Assembly: GCA_029204225.1 (NCBI GenBank)
Contig: CM055095.1
Location: 38,618,141 to 38,682,140 of the forward strand
Direction: 5' to 3'
Length of the DNA stretch: 64,000 nt
Origin: Diphasiastrum complanatum
Lineage: Eukaryota > Streptophyta > Lycopodiopsida > Lycopodiales > Lycopodiaceae
Positions 23,735 through 35,429 of this stretch are shown here, piece after piece. The translations under genes and the position numbers were made by a program. The notes beneath the pieces are model-generated. The model was not told the DNA's origin. It worked only from the letters and a program-made list of their open reading frames with translations, and ran no database searches. The first letter of the stretch is position 1. The number at the start of each line of letters is the position of its first letter.

Positions 23735-25015
23735 TAGCGACAAATGTCTCGTCAAGGACATCAAGAATCTGATGAGAAGGCCAAGGCATATAGGATGTAT
23801 GATACAAATGCGTAGAAGCTTGTGATTTCTAGGGATGCTACATTTGACGAGATGGGTCAAGGTGAACAATCTGAGGAAATCACTAAATCTTTTGATGAGG
23901 GAGCGAAAGTACAAGTCAAGAAAGAAGTGGATTTTGATGCAAAAGATCCAATGGAAAAAGATAAGTTTGAAGCTGAAATCCCTAAGAGAGTACCTAAATG
24001 GTACTTATCAGTCACAGGTGATGCTAAGGAGGGAGATACTCTCGAATCTACTGAACAGGGAGAGCTTAGAAGCTCAAGCAGAAATCGAAAACCTCCTGCA
24101 AGATTACCAAAAACCCTTTCATGAAGCAAAGGAGCACAAGGACTGGCATGCAGCAATGGAAACAAAAATGGAGGCCATATCAAAAAATAGGACGTGGAAC
24201 TTGGTTGAGCTACTTGAGGGTAAGACGCCAATCACTTGCAAATGGATTTATAAGATCAAATATGGAGCAGATGGGCACTCAACAAGTACAAAGCAAGGTT
24301 GGTTGTGAGAGGATTTGAGCAGCAGAAAGGCATTGATTTTGAGAAAACCTTCGCACTCGTAGCTAAGATGGTAACTATACGTTCTATCATTGCTATTTTT
24401 ACTTTCCATGGTTGGAAGATCTAGCAAATGGACGTTAAATCTGCTTTTCTTAATGGAGTGCTGGATGAAGAGGTGTATTTAGTACAACCTCACGAATTTG
24501 TTGAGCCAGGGAGAGAGTATCTTGTTTGTAACCTCAACAAAGCTATCTATGGATTGAAGCAAGCACCACGGGTGTGGTACTCTTGCATTAATTAACACTT
24601 GAAGCGAAGAGGAATGGTAAAGATTAAGGCTGATCTTAATCTTTACATTCTAAAGCAAGATTCAAATATAGTGTTCATTGATTTATACGTGGATGATTTG
24701 ATTCGTACGGAAAGTAATGAGTGCTTAATTGATGAAATCAAATCAGATCTTTCCAATGCTTTTGACATGAGCGATCTAGGACTGATGCACTATTGTCTTG
24801 GCATTGAAGTATGGCAAAAGGAAGAGGTTGTCTTTCTTACACAAAGCAAGTATGCACGAGATTTGCTTTATAAGTTCAAATGCAGGATTGTAAGCCTTTG
24901 AGTACACTAATGGATGTCAACATGAAGCTTACTGCATATGATGAATCTGAGAAAACAGATGCTTACTTGTACAGGCAGCTAGTGGGTAGTTTGATCTATT
25001 TGAAACACACATGAC
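23735..25015 (+). pseudogene. Copia-K pol fragment (integrase C-end, RT, start of RNase H)
   Basis: Begins in the integrase C-terminal region (KAYRMYDTNA, then KLVISRDATFDE). An acidic linker and RT follow: [69 protein letters not shown]. It ends at LYRQLVGSLIYL. There are stops near 24,122 and 24,423 and frameshifts near 24,290 and 24,590. Neither LTR is present. It sits between Gypsy-J gag and another gag without target duplications, so its ends are breakpoints. Confidence 0.85.
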
Positions 25016-27263
25016 CTGATATTTCTTAAATGTTCTAGACAAAGGAATATTTCTGCTTTTCTTTTCCTCTTCCATCTCCTCATCATCAATTCCCTCATAC
25101 ACATTTCAAAAACTGCATTTCCAATCTCTCTCTCGTACATCACCACACCACTCCATATCATCTTCATCTTGCACACAACAGGCCATGGCAATGTATGAGC
25201 AGCTTTCCCAAATCTCGATGCTTTCCGGAGAAACTCTCAAGGGCTAAACTGCACAATTTTCCAAGATGGCGGGAGATTGGAATTCCGGTCTTCCTAGTCA
25301 CTTCTATGCCGGATTACTGCACGAGATCAAGATTGGTATGTCACCCTTTACAACATATACCAGTCCAATCGAACTTTGTAAGACAGCCGCTATTGCAGAA
25401 GCACAGATCTTGCACACACCATCACAGCCCATATCCAACATTCGAACAATCAGGGATGATAGAGCATCTAATCCACAAGATGCCACAGACAACGCTAGCC
25501 AAAGTAGATGCAAGTTGTCTGTGACACAGATGAGATGTGCAGTCAATCTGATTACCTCCCGGAACCACAAATTACCAATCGAAAGATCCAACCACTGGAC
25601 CAGTGCCATTATTGTTTTGGAAAACATCCAACATCTCAATGTCCAGTTCGGAATCCGAGATTACGAAATCAATCCAATAAGAGAATTCTGGAGATTGAAA
25701 AGAAATCAACAAAACCCTCATCTATGCCATCTAGCTTGCCATCAGATCGCTCCTCCAAAGAAAATGGATCGGTCTCAAGACTTTCAGAATCTTCTCTAGT
25801 GGCTAGGCAAGGTTCGGTGGAAGTATTGGCTATATCAACGAGCGGACCATCCCAGACAGGGGAAGTTTAAACAGGCTCACCACTATATTACGTGGAAGGG
25901 ATCAAAGGAGACCTGATACTGGTGTATGCGCATCAATTGAGAGGTGACAGAATCTTACACACGGTACGATGTTTCGGATGTGGAGGTAAACATCATAGAT
26001 CAGAATGTCTACACCAAAACGATCTTTCCTCTTTTTATCCTTGGTGTGAACAATGCGGCATCAATCACCCATGTTGTGATTGTCCACTAAGAGATCCAAG
26101 AAAAGTCATTATGACTCCTAACTGCTTGAATTGGCAACCTACATATGACTATGCAAATCCACCAACCGAGAAGCTGCACTACAAATGCAAACTTCTAGTG
26201 CCATCTGGTTACAAAGCAGATGCAGATGGAAGGAATGAGAGAAAGATCCTAAAACAAGTTGACACGGCCACACGTGAATCACCAACACCATAGAAGACAA
26301 AGTGGGTAAAATCTAGCCAACCAGGGGTAGCGAAATAAGTCAAGAAATTGGCAACAGATGCAATCCAGCAGATTTTACCAAGCCTCATTAAACAAATGCT
26401 GCAACAACTTCTGGTGGATGAATTACAAATGGGCCTCACGTCAACCACGCAACTTGAAGGCAAACTGACTACCAGTCAACACAACAATCCATCTGTACCA
26501 CCTTCAAGAGAGCAGTCCATTGAGAAAGGAAAGACTAAGGTGGGAGATTGTCCTCTGATTTCAACGCCAATCATAAGCAAGATCCAACCACAATCGAAAT
26601 GTTCCACTCAACATCTGGCCACCACAAAGATACATTAGGACATCACATTGCTTAGACGGCCAAATCCAGGGAATCCAAGCCCAAAATGGCCAATTGCACA
26701 GCAAGAACCAGAACCTACAATAAAAAGCCTTGTCCTAAATCTATGATATTGACTATTGAGAAAAGTCGTCAGGTTATGGCATACCATGAATACCTGGACA
26801 AACAAGAGCATCAAGCAAGCACATCATATCCACATTATGATTTGGGGGAGTCCATGACATTGGGACCAGTTGCACCGATCTATGAGGATCCCTTATATCA
26901 GCAAGATTTATCTTGGGATCCTCCGAGGACATATCTCGACTATCCAATTGTCAATGAACAAGGTTATCCGGAATGGCCACCAGACCCTTATGGGAATTAT
27001 TGAAAATCTGGCAAGTCCAAGTTCTTGCTGATCGCCATCATCCAATAAAGCCTTAGGTTTTACGTAAGCGAATTTTATCCACGCTTTTCTTGAAGCACCC
27101 ATGTCCCAGCAAAAAAAAAAAAACAAAATAAAAACTGACAACAGCGGCCCTTCACGACAGTTGTTGCCTAGTGCCGAGGGACCGACACTACTTTGGGTCA
27201 TGGAGCTTGTTGTGGGTATTTCCTATACATAAATAAATAAGTGGGTCCCACCACTTAAAGTAC
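25016..27263 (+). pseudogene. Gypsy-like gag polyprotein remnant with multiple zinc knuckles
   Basis: A CT-rich stretch at 25,030-25,180 leads to ATGGCAATG (25,185). A gag-core-like segment reads SHFYAGLLHEIKIGMSPFTT. Three knuckle-like motifs follow: CHYCFGKHPTSQC (about 25,600), CFGCGGKHHRSEC and CEQCGINHPCCDC (25,970-26,085). A tail rich in Gln, Pro and Tyr ends at 27,003 (DPYGNY, then stop). Stops at 25,867 and 26,292 and a frameshift near 26,640. No protease or RT follows. A 13-base A run lies at 27,109. I recognise the knuckles and gag style but not the exact family. The interval 27,004-27,263 has no gene. Confidence 0.6.
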
Positions 27264-27616
27264 TGTTGGCCAAGCCTTACCTTGTGGGCCCCGCCACAGT
27301 ACATTGTACAGTTAGAATAATAAAGTGTGAGGGCACTGGCGTCTTGCGTGTGTAAGCCCAACCCAATGAGCACGCAAAATGGTTAGGTAGAACTTGAATA
27401 AAAGACTTGGGGCCTTAGTTAGAATAAATTCATTAAAAAGCCCAAAGTCAAGTTCATAAGGTTCTAAGTTAAAAGAGAGTCTCTCAAACTCACATGAATC
27501 ATGTGAGTTTGGCCTTTTTCCTAATGAACCATTAGATTGAAGTTCAATTAGTTTGAAAGGCTAGGATGCCATTGTAAATAGGCCAATGAGCACCAAGATG
27601 GCCCTCCCTCATCAAC

Positions 27617-27623
27617 TATATAA
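27617..27623 (+). promoter_or_regulatory. TATA box in Gypsy-H LTR
   Basis: TATATAA followed by GG, about 45 bp upstream of AATAAA at 27,666. This is the usual U3/R arrangement of a plant LTR promoter with its polyadenylation signal. Confidence 0.6.
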
Positions 27624-27683
27624 GGAGGCCATTTTCCATTGTACACTTCTTCTATTCTTCTTAATAAAGATCTCTCCTTCTAG

Positions 27684-28180
<497 letters not shown>

Positions 28181-28226
28181 GGGCGGCTCCTAGTGAACGG
28201 ACCCCTATACTACAACCGACTACAAT

Positions 28227-28244
28227 TGGCGCCGTTGCCGGGGA
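28227..28244 (+). promoter_or_regulatory. Gypsy-H primer-binding site (tRNA-Asp)
   Basis: TGGCGCCGTTGCCGGGGA, identical to the site at 18,121-18,138 and in the expected place after the LTR end. About 30 bp later the element breaks off into a different Gypsy fragment. Confidence 0.93.
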
Positions 28245-28269
28245 GCGCCAACGTTGCTCATCGCATAAC

Positions 28270-28407
28270 TGCCTTTAACAATCTCTAATTTTTACAATCT
28301 GCTTGGAACTAACTTCACAGGCTTCTATGCAGGTCTGGGACAGTACCCTGGAGCTGCTGTCAGTCATGCAAGGGTTAATTCTCACTGATTCTGGAGATAT
28401 GAAAATC
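28270..28407 (-). other. Fragment of Gypsy-B leader
   Basis: Collinear with 17,745-17,865 and 6,730-6,845 on the same strand: TTTTTACAATCTGCTTGGAACTAAC / GACAGTACCCTGGAGCTG / GTCAGTCATGCAAGG. In Gypsy-B sense it reads on the minus strand, like the protease piece next to it, but opposite to the adjoining Gypsy-H primer site. Confidence 0.75.
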
Positions 28408-29186
28408 TGGGCGGTAGAGATGCTAGGTTCTCCTGGGAACCAAGCTATAGGAATAGGGTCAATCATCATAACTAGAATGATGAGTGTATCAATGTATGTA
28501 GAAGAGGATAGAATATACACATCCTCTACAGCGGTTTTGATACAACATTTGTTGAAATTAACACAGTCAACAGTAGCCAGAGCTTGACCCCAATTTATAA
28601 TATCTTTGGATCTGGTATAGTGGCCTTTCATTGGATCGGGACACTATCTAATTCGTCATAAGTTGTTGATGACCAATCATCATAAACTTTAGTGGGCTTA
28701 ACATGGCCAGTTGAGTCAAAAGTGACTCATTTGTCATGATTTCCAAAGGTGATTTTGCTACGCTTTCAATCTTGGACAATGCCTGCCATCTGTAGCCAGG
28801 GTGTACCAAGAAGGAGTTTATAGGTATTTGCATTTATTTGATAAGTCTAAAATGACACAATCGATTACAAATTTGACACCTGCAATGCAAACATTGATAT
28901 TCGATAAATGACCTGCAGGGTCTGTAACTCGTTGATCAGCCATGCAAAGTTTGTAGTGTGGCTGATCGAGGGTATGGAATTTCCATGACTTTGCCAATGA
29001 CAAAGCCATTATGTTTACACCTGATCCACTATCAAGGATAGCGGATACTTCGGGATAGTCTTTATAGGATAGAGAGAAGGTGATGCTAGTCCCCTTAGCA
29101 ACACCTATATTCATCAGATTCATAGGAATCTGAAAAATTCAAAAATCTCTTCTGGTTTGCGCTGTTTGTCAAGAATAGTGGGCAGG
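28408..29186 (-). pseudogene. Gypsy aspartic protease fragment
   Basis: Minus strand. SAILDSGSGVNIMALSLAKS carries the D-S-G catalytic motif of retropepsins, followed by CIAGVKFVIDCVIL and, after a frameshift near 28,815, LGTPWLQMAG, the Gypsy flap-region counterpart. Decayed sequence continues to about 28,410. Its upstream end (29,186) abuts Copia-G protease in the opposite orientation. A gag with the expected pre-protease motif ends at 10,967 (see findings). Confidence 0.8.
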
Positions 29187-32100
29187 CGACAGTGGAGCTT
29201 CCTCACATATGTGTAGCTCCAAGAATTCTTTTTCATTCATGACACCTTATGAAGGAGCCAAGAAGTCCATCTACACAGCAAATAATCATGAGTGTGTTAT
29301 TGAAGGCATAGGGACCATTCCCTTAAAGCTTTCTTCATCAAAAGTTCTTTCTCTATCTAATGTACTTTTTGTTCCCAAGTTAACAAAAAATTTATTAGTG
29401 TTGGGCAATTGTTTGATAGTGGACTAGATGTGAATTTCAATGTTGATACATGTACAATCAAGAAGCATGATGAGATCCTTGCATTTGGGTCTAGATATGG
29501 TGGAATCTACAAGCTTGATCCCAAAGAGTATGCTAACTCTTGTGATAGTGCTTTTGCTACTCATATGTCTTTGGAGGAATTATGGCATAGAAGGTTGGGA
29601 CATCCTAACTATAGTTCTATGGTGTCCATGGTCAAGAAAGCCAAAGCTATTGGCTTGCCTACTCAAATCTTGATGAGCTATCAAACACAATTTGGATCTA
29701 GCCAAGAGCTCCTGTACAAAAAAAGTAGTCATCATCCAAAAGTCAAGCAAGTTTCATGCATGTCCATGAAAAAACTAAGTAAACCTCATTATGGAAGAGC
29801 CAAACAAGCACCTTGCTCTCGGGTAGAGAGGCTCATACACTCGGATGTGCAGTTCTCATCTTCAAAGAGCAAGGGTGGTGCTACTTGCTTTGTAACTTTC
29901 ATTGACGATTTCACTAGATTTACTTGGGTATATCTTCTAGCTTCAAAATCTATGGTGTTTGACTATTTCCTAAAGTTCAAAGCTCTAGTTGAAAAACAAT
30001 TTTCTTACAAAATCAAGATTCTTAGAAGTGATGGAGGTGGTGAGTACACTTCCAATAGATTTCATGATTATTGTGAGCTTGAAGGCATTAAAAGGGAGTT
30101 TTCTTGCACATATACACCATCTCAAAATGGAGTGGCTGAAAGAAAGAATAGAACACTGTGTGAATGTGCCAAAACCATTAGAATTGAGACATCCTTGCCA
30201 AAAGACTTTTGGGGTGAGGCTATCAATTGTTCAAACTATCTTTGCAATAGACTCCCTCATGTTGCACTTGGAGGAAAGTCACCATATGAAGCACTCTATT
30301 TGAAGGAACCTGAGGTTGAACACCTTAGAGTATTTGGATGCATATGCTTTGTCCATATTCCCTTGGAAACGAGAAAGAAGGATGATCCTTGTGCAAGCAA
30401 AGGAGTAATGGTCTAATCTACATGCTCTCTACCTTTAAAGTAATCGATAGTAGAGATGTATTTTTTCATGAAGAAGAAAAGTCCAATCTTGGAGGGGCCG
30501 AGATGGATTGAAGATGGAAGTCCTCGGATTTTCACTCCTAGAAGATCCATGAGGGAGAGAACCGAGCCCAAGAGGCTCACTTATGATGACAAAGGAAAAC
30601 AAGTGGATCTTGATTCCACTTATGCTTATTTTGTTTCTCATGAGAAGCCCAAAGATGTTCAAGAAGCCCTCAATACCAAGGAGTGGTATGAGGCCATGAA
30701 GATTGAATATGATGCCTTGATCACCAACCACACATGGGAGCTAGTGGATCCACCACCTTACATGCATATCATTGGATGCAAGTGGGTGTTCAAGATCAAG
30801 TACAATCATGATGGCTCCATCATCAAGTACAAGGCAAGATCATGTGCTAAAGGCTTTGCACAAATATCTGGCCTTGACTATGAAGAAACCTTTGCTCCTG
30901 TAGCAAAGATGGTGACAATAAGAATTATAATCTCTCTTGCCTTATTTTTTAAGTAAAAACTGTTTCAACTTGATGTCTCCAACACTTTTTTGAATGGCTA
31001 TCTTGAGGAGGAGATATACATAGAACAACCTCAAGGATCTATCAAGGATAAATCTAAGTTGTGTTTGCTATGTAGAAGTCTTTATGGCTTAAAGCAAGCA
31101 CCTAGATCATGGTATTCAAGACTCAACAGCTTTCTGCTTTCATTAGGATTTGTGCTTAGTGACTATGATCCTTCTATGTACTTAAAATTTGATGGTAGTA
31201 ATATTGTCATTCTCCTAATCTATGTAGATGACATTATTCTTAGTGGAAGTTGTTTGATGCTAGTTCAAGAAACCAAAGATGCACTAGGAAAAGAATTTAA
31301 AATACAAGATCTAGGAGAGATCCATTACATTTTGGGCCTTGAGATTGATTTTCATGAAGAGTATGCTTTTATTTGTCAATCTAGATATGTCTTTTCTATG
31401 TTGAGAAAATTCAATATGCAAAGTTGTAAAGGCATAGATACTCCCATGGAGAAACATGTAAAAGATCCTATTAAAGGTGATGAAAGATCCTTCAAGGACA
31501 TCACACTTTATAGGAGTCTTATAGGCTCTTTAATCTGGCTTACTATCACTAGACCTGATTTGAGCTATTGTGTGCACAAATTGAGTCAATTTATGCAAGA
31601 TCCCAAGATCCAACATTGGAAGATGGCCAAGAGAGTTCTAAGATATGTATCTTGTACTCAAGATTATGGTTTATTGTACAAGAATGAAGATCTAACCACT
31701 GTTGGCTATTCAGATTCTGATTTTGCTAGTGATAAAATGGATCGAAAGTCCATTAATGCATATACTATCTTTCTTGGAGGCAATCTTGTGTCTTGGCTTT
31801 CAAAGAAGCAGGACACCATATCTCTATCATCTTGTGAGGCCGAGTACAAAGCACACACTACAACAACTAAATAGGTGTTTTGGATCAAGAGGTTAATCAT
31901 GGAGCTAAAGAGCATCAAAGAGGGTGATCTTCCCTTGATCAAATGTGACAACATATTGGCACAAGCTCTTGCAAACAGTCCTATTTTTCATGCAAGAAGC
32001 AAGCATATAGAAGTGGCACACCATTTTGTAAGGGAAAAGCTCATTGGAGGTGAAATCAACTTAGAACATGTCGACACATCTTCGTGTATTGCTGATCTTC

Positions 32101-32204
32101 TCACAAAGCCACTTTGCAAAAGTGCCTTCTCGAAGCATAGGTCTAATCTTGGTCTTATCTCAAGATCAATGCTTGATCCACATTAGATACATTTTTAGGA
32201 GGAG
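29187..32204 (+). pseudogene. Copia-G protease-integrase-RT-RNase H (3' half of the element)
   Basis: Begins precisely at the protease motif DSGASSHM (29,189). After a frameshift near 29,410 a single frame runs to 32,186, interrupted only by stops at 30,414, 30,954 and 31,872. Integrase keeps its catalytic residues (HSDVQ, RSDGGGEY, VAERKNRT), but the CxxC part of the zinc-binding domain is lost. RT: YVDDIILSG and [12 protein letters not shown]. RNase H: GYSDSDFASDKMDRKS and SSCEAEYKAH. The polypurine tract AGGAGGAG precedes the LTR. Gag and 5' LTR are absent here and found inverted at 10,968-13,022. Confidence 0.93.
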
Positions 32205-32817
32205 TGTCAAAATATTGAAAAATCTATCTAATGTTGTGTGTATGGGTCCTAAAGATGCCAAATATGAATTGAGCTCTTTTGGCCTAGTATAGACCCATCT
32301 TAGAATAAAATATTCAACATAGGTAGAAGTAGAAACTTGAGCTACCATAGGAATTGCCATTTGTACTTCACATGCCACATTTAATGCATGAAAAGACTAT
32401 GTGGCACAATTAGAAATAGTGAGGTGGCTGGGATAAGTCTAGATAGCTTGAGAGGTGGATCCACAGCTCCAATTCAACTCAAAGTAGGAGAAGAGTCCAT
32501 GGATCTATATATATGTGATGTACTCTCATTGAGAAAATGATGAAATTTGTGTATGATACAAATTTGGAGACAAGCTCTTTGTGCCCTCTCTCTCTCCACG
32601 AGTTTTGTACGTGCTATTTTTTCTCTCTAGCCAAGTAGAGGCATTTATGATGTTGTGTCTTATGTTTTGTTGATAGATTTTGCTTGTAACACAATAATAT
32701 TGCTTGTATGATCAGCTTTCCTATTGACAACCAATGCTAGTCTAATCTTTATGGTGTTATTGTACTTAGAAGATAAAAAATACATGTGTAGGGCATCCCA
32801 CACGCGTGAATTCAACA
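32205..32817 (+). repeat. Copia-G 3' LTR
   Basis: 613 bp, TGTCAAAATATTG to GAATTCAACA. TATATATA lies at 32,506-32,513. The palindrome CACACGCGTG lies at 32,799. It is the complete form of the LTR seen truncated at 12,650-13,022. The right flank is a minisatellite, so no target duplication can be read. Confidence 0.93.
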
Positions 32818-33420
32818 CGCATTACAACCACAGCGACCACATTACAGCCGTAGCGACCGCATTCAGCCGCATTACAGCCGTAGTGACCGCCTTGAGCCGT
32901 AGCCATCGCAAACAACTGCACCCCAGCTATCGTATTCAACCACAACAACCGCATTCAGCCACTCCCCACCTCCATTTGCCCTTGAATCGCAACTGCCTGC
33001 ACTCACCCGCAACAACCACATTCACCCACACCCCACTTCCATTTGCCCTTGAATCGCAACTGCCCACACTCAACCGCAACAACCGCATTCACCCACATCC
33101 AACCACTAACAACTGCACCCCAGCTATCGTATTCACCCACATCAAACCGCAATAGACCGCAACAACCGCATTCAAATTGCATTAAACCGCAACCAACTGC
33201 ATTCAACCACACCCCACCTCCATTTGTCCTTGAATTGCAACTGACTGCATTCAATAACACCCCACCTTGAACCGTGGAGAATGTATTCAACCGTATCCAA
33301 CCATAATAGACCGCATACAATCGTAATAGACCGCATTCAACCGTTCCAACCGCATTCAACCGCAAACTGGTCGCATTCCAACCGCATCCACCGTGGAATA
33401 GTAGCAACCGCATTTTGAAC
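32818..33420. repeat. Minisatellite built on CGCATTCAACC-type words
   Basis: Dense array of the word AACCGCATTCA and close variants (AACAACCGCATTC, AGCCGTAGCGACC). It is organised in longer units of about 90-100 bp marked by CACCTCCATTTGCCCTTGAAT (near 32,967, 33,027 and 33,207). It starts immediately after the Copia-G LTR and ends just before the Gypsy-F gag. Open frames on both strands are by-products of the repeat. Confidence 0.85.
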
Positions 33421-33495
33421 AAAGAATCCAACGAGTTAAGTTACCAAAGAGTCCAAGAGGCCTATTTCCACAATCCTAAGGTACTCTAGAGTGTT

Positions 33496-34199
33496 ATGGA
33501 TTGTCCTTATGATCTAAATTTTACAGAGGACTATCCACCAGAGATGGTCTCACCATCTACCAAACAGGCTCGATTTAATCGATATTCCAGGATGATGAAA
33601 TCCCAAGTCCAAGAGCCATCCACCAACCCATTTGATAGATGGGAGCCCATGCATTTTGAAACTCCATATGATCGACCACATTTTCATGCTGCACAATCTT
33701 CACATGCACGAGCTCACTTAAACGGAGCTTTTGCAAATAATGTTCTGCGTACTGAAAAACGTACTCCAAAGCTAGATTAACCTAAGTACGATAGTAACAC
33801 TGATTCTCAAATATTTCTTCAAGTCTTTGAGAATGCATGTGATGTCTATGGCGAGATGCCATGGTACAGCTCTTATCCATGACCATGATCGATCGAGCAC
33901 GAGAATGGTTCTTTAACCTTGATCGTGAAGATAAACGAGACTGGTCACTCTTGAAGGAGGCATTTATCAAACGCTTCAAGCCATTTCGCTTGATCGAAAG
34001 TCCTTTTGTCAAGCTAAGTAACATCAAAATGACAAAAGATGAGAAAGTACGTGACTACATTGAACAGTTTAAAAGAATAAAAAGTCAGGTACAAGAACAA
34101 CCCATGGAGTTTATGCTCATAATTTGGTTTCTCGTTGGACTCCCCCCATGGATACGACGTGAACTTTGCTCCAATGATGAATACACATCATTGAAATAG
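33496..34199 (+). pseudogene. Gypsy-F gag, N-terminal half
   Basis: From ATG 33,496: an acidic start, a basic/glutamine linker (QARFNRYSRMMKSQ), then DSNTDSQIFLQVFENACDVY. After a frameshift near 33,860 the Retrotrans_gag core follows (DRAREWFFNLDREDKRDWSL, then AFIKRFKPF, KVRDYIEQFKR and LVGLPPWIRREL). It ends at 34,199 where an LTR begins. The last part overlaps the start of the fragment at 9,438 in alignment, so these are two copies of one family. Confidence 0.85.
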
Positions 34200-34202
34200 C
34201 TG

Positions 34203-34656
34203 TTTTGCTTGGTGCCTCCCATCTCTTCCACTTCCAGTTTGTGCTCAACCCCACAAAGACAAGGAGGAGGAATTGTGTTTGTAAGTCTGAGAAGTCTGTG
34301 AATCACTTGTGATTGTTTTATGCTCAAAGATTACTTTCTTGAGAGTGTCTTGTTTAGTGTGAAATAGTGCTTTTGATTTGCAACTTGAAGATTATTGCTC
34401 TGTAATAGAAACTCTTGAACTGCAAATCAGTGTTCTGCTCTGCCCATATGAGAGCTCTTCCATTGTTGGTTACCTTTATGATCTATCTGTCTATAGAGCT
34501 GCTTCCTTCCTTTCTACCAATGGTGAATGCATTGAAAGCATGGCTTTGTTTATAAGGGTGTTGTTGGATGTCCTTGGAAGATAGTCCACACCCCTCTCCA
34601 TGGCCTTGCCTGCAGCCAAATATGGCTCCCTCCTTCTCTCTGCTCCGTAGAAAATA
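34203..34656 (+). repeat. Probable Copia LTR (family N)
   Basis: Starts TGTTTTGCTTGGTGCC where Gypsy-F gag breaks and ends GAAAATAAACA. It is followed at once by TAGTATCAAAACCC, similar to the tRNA-iMet primer site. TTTATAAGG at 34,549 could be its TATA box. There is no second copy in the window, so the boundaries rest on these signals only. Confidence 0.55.
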
Positions 34657-35090
34657 AACATAGTATCAAAACCCACCTGGCATTTGCACGTTTCCTGAAT
34701 TCCTAGAGAGGCCTGTCTGCCTGTCGTGAATAGGTCTGCCTGCTGTGATCTGAAAGTTATCTTGATTGAAAAGAGAGAATGTAATGCAATGTGTTGACAT
34801 AGAGAAATTGCATTTGACTCAAGACTCAAGAGAGAGAAGATGTGAGGCGTTGAATCCATTGCCAAGTTTTTTCTTTGTAACAAAGGAATGATATCTCACG
34901 CAAATTCTGACGCAATCTGAAATGATCTGACGCACTCAGACACGTCATGAATGTGAGGTCTGTGCATTAGTTTTAAGAGCCGGATAGCATGATTGAAAAA
35001 ATCATCGTCTTTAAACAACCTGCTTGATGGTTGAAAAGGGTAGCATGGTAGATGCACAAAAATCTCTAACGATTGAAGACTAATTAAAGG
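34657..35090 (+). other. Leader-like DNA after LTR N
   Basis: Opens with the primer-site-like sequence. After that no open frame with a recognisable domain was seen on either strand. ACGCAATCTGAAATGATCTG and nearby words repeat loosely around 34,900-34,940. Confidence 0.35.
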
Positions 35091-35412
35091 CAAGAGGCCG
35101 ATACCTCCAAGGCCCAATTGCCAGACACAAGGCAACAAAGAATACGAAGAAAGCTTCAGGCTAGGAGGACATCACCAATTGGAACAACATCAGACAGTTC
35201 AGCTTCTGATGATGGAAGCTCCACTTTAGCATCCCAACAACACTCATCACCCTCACACATCATCAATGGGGGTGATGGAGCAACTACATCTACAGCAACA
35301 CTAGAAACGACCACATCACAAGTCGTGGTTCAACCAGACAAGGTCACCACCCCACCCACATTGGTTACCACAGCAACGCCACCAACATCACCACATGCAA
35401 CATTTTGGGGGA
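35091..35412 (+). pseudogene. Fragment of Gypsy ORF3, family I
   Basis: Translates with DTSKAQLPDTRQQRIRRKL, then DDGSS, QQHSSPSHIING and a Thr/Pro-rich tail. The same series is encoded on the minus strand at 19,330-19,660. About 105 codons without a stop up to 35,412, where sequence of different character begins. Function unknown. Confidence 0.65.
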
Positions 35413-35429
35413 ATTGTGAAAATTTGATT

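Noticed and set aside
25195-27003. Endogenous pararetrovirus (caulimovirid) coat protein
   Set aside because: The knuckles could suggest it, but no movement protein, RT or RNase H follows, and the double-knuckle pattern matches the Gypsy gags in this window.
33003-33431. 142-codon open frame on the minus strand and 143-codon frame on the plus strand
   Set aside because: Both lie in the CGCATTCAACC minisatellite; repeats free of stops produce such frames by chance.
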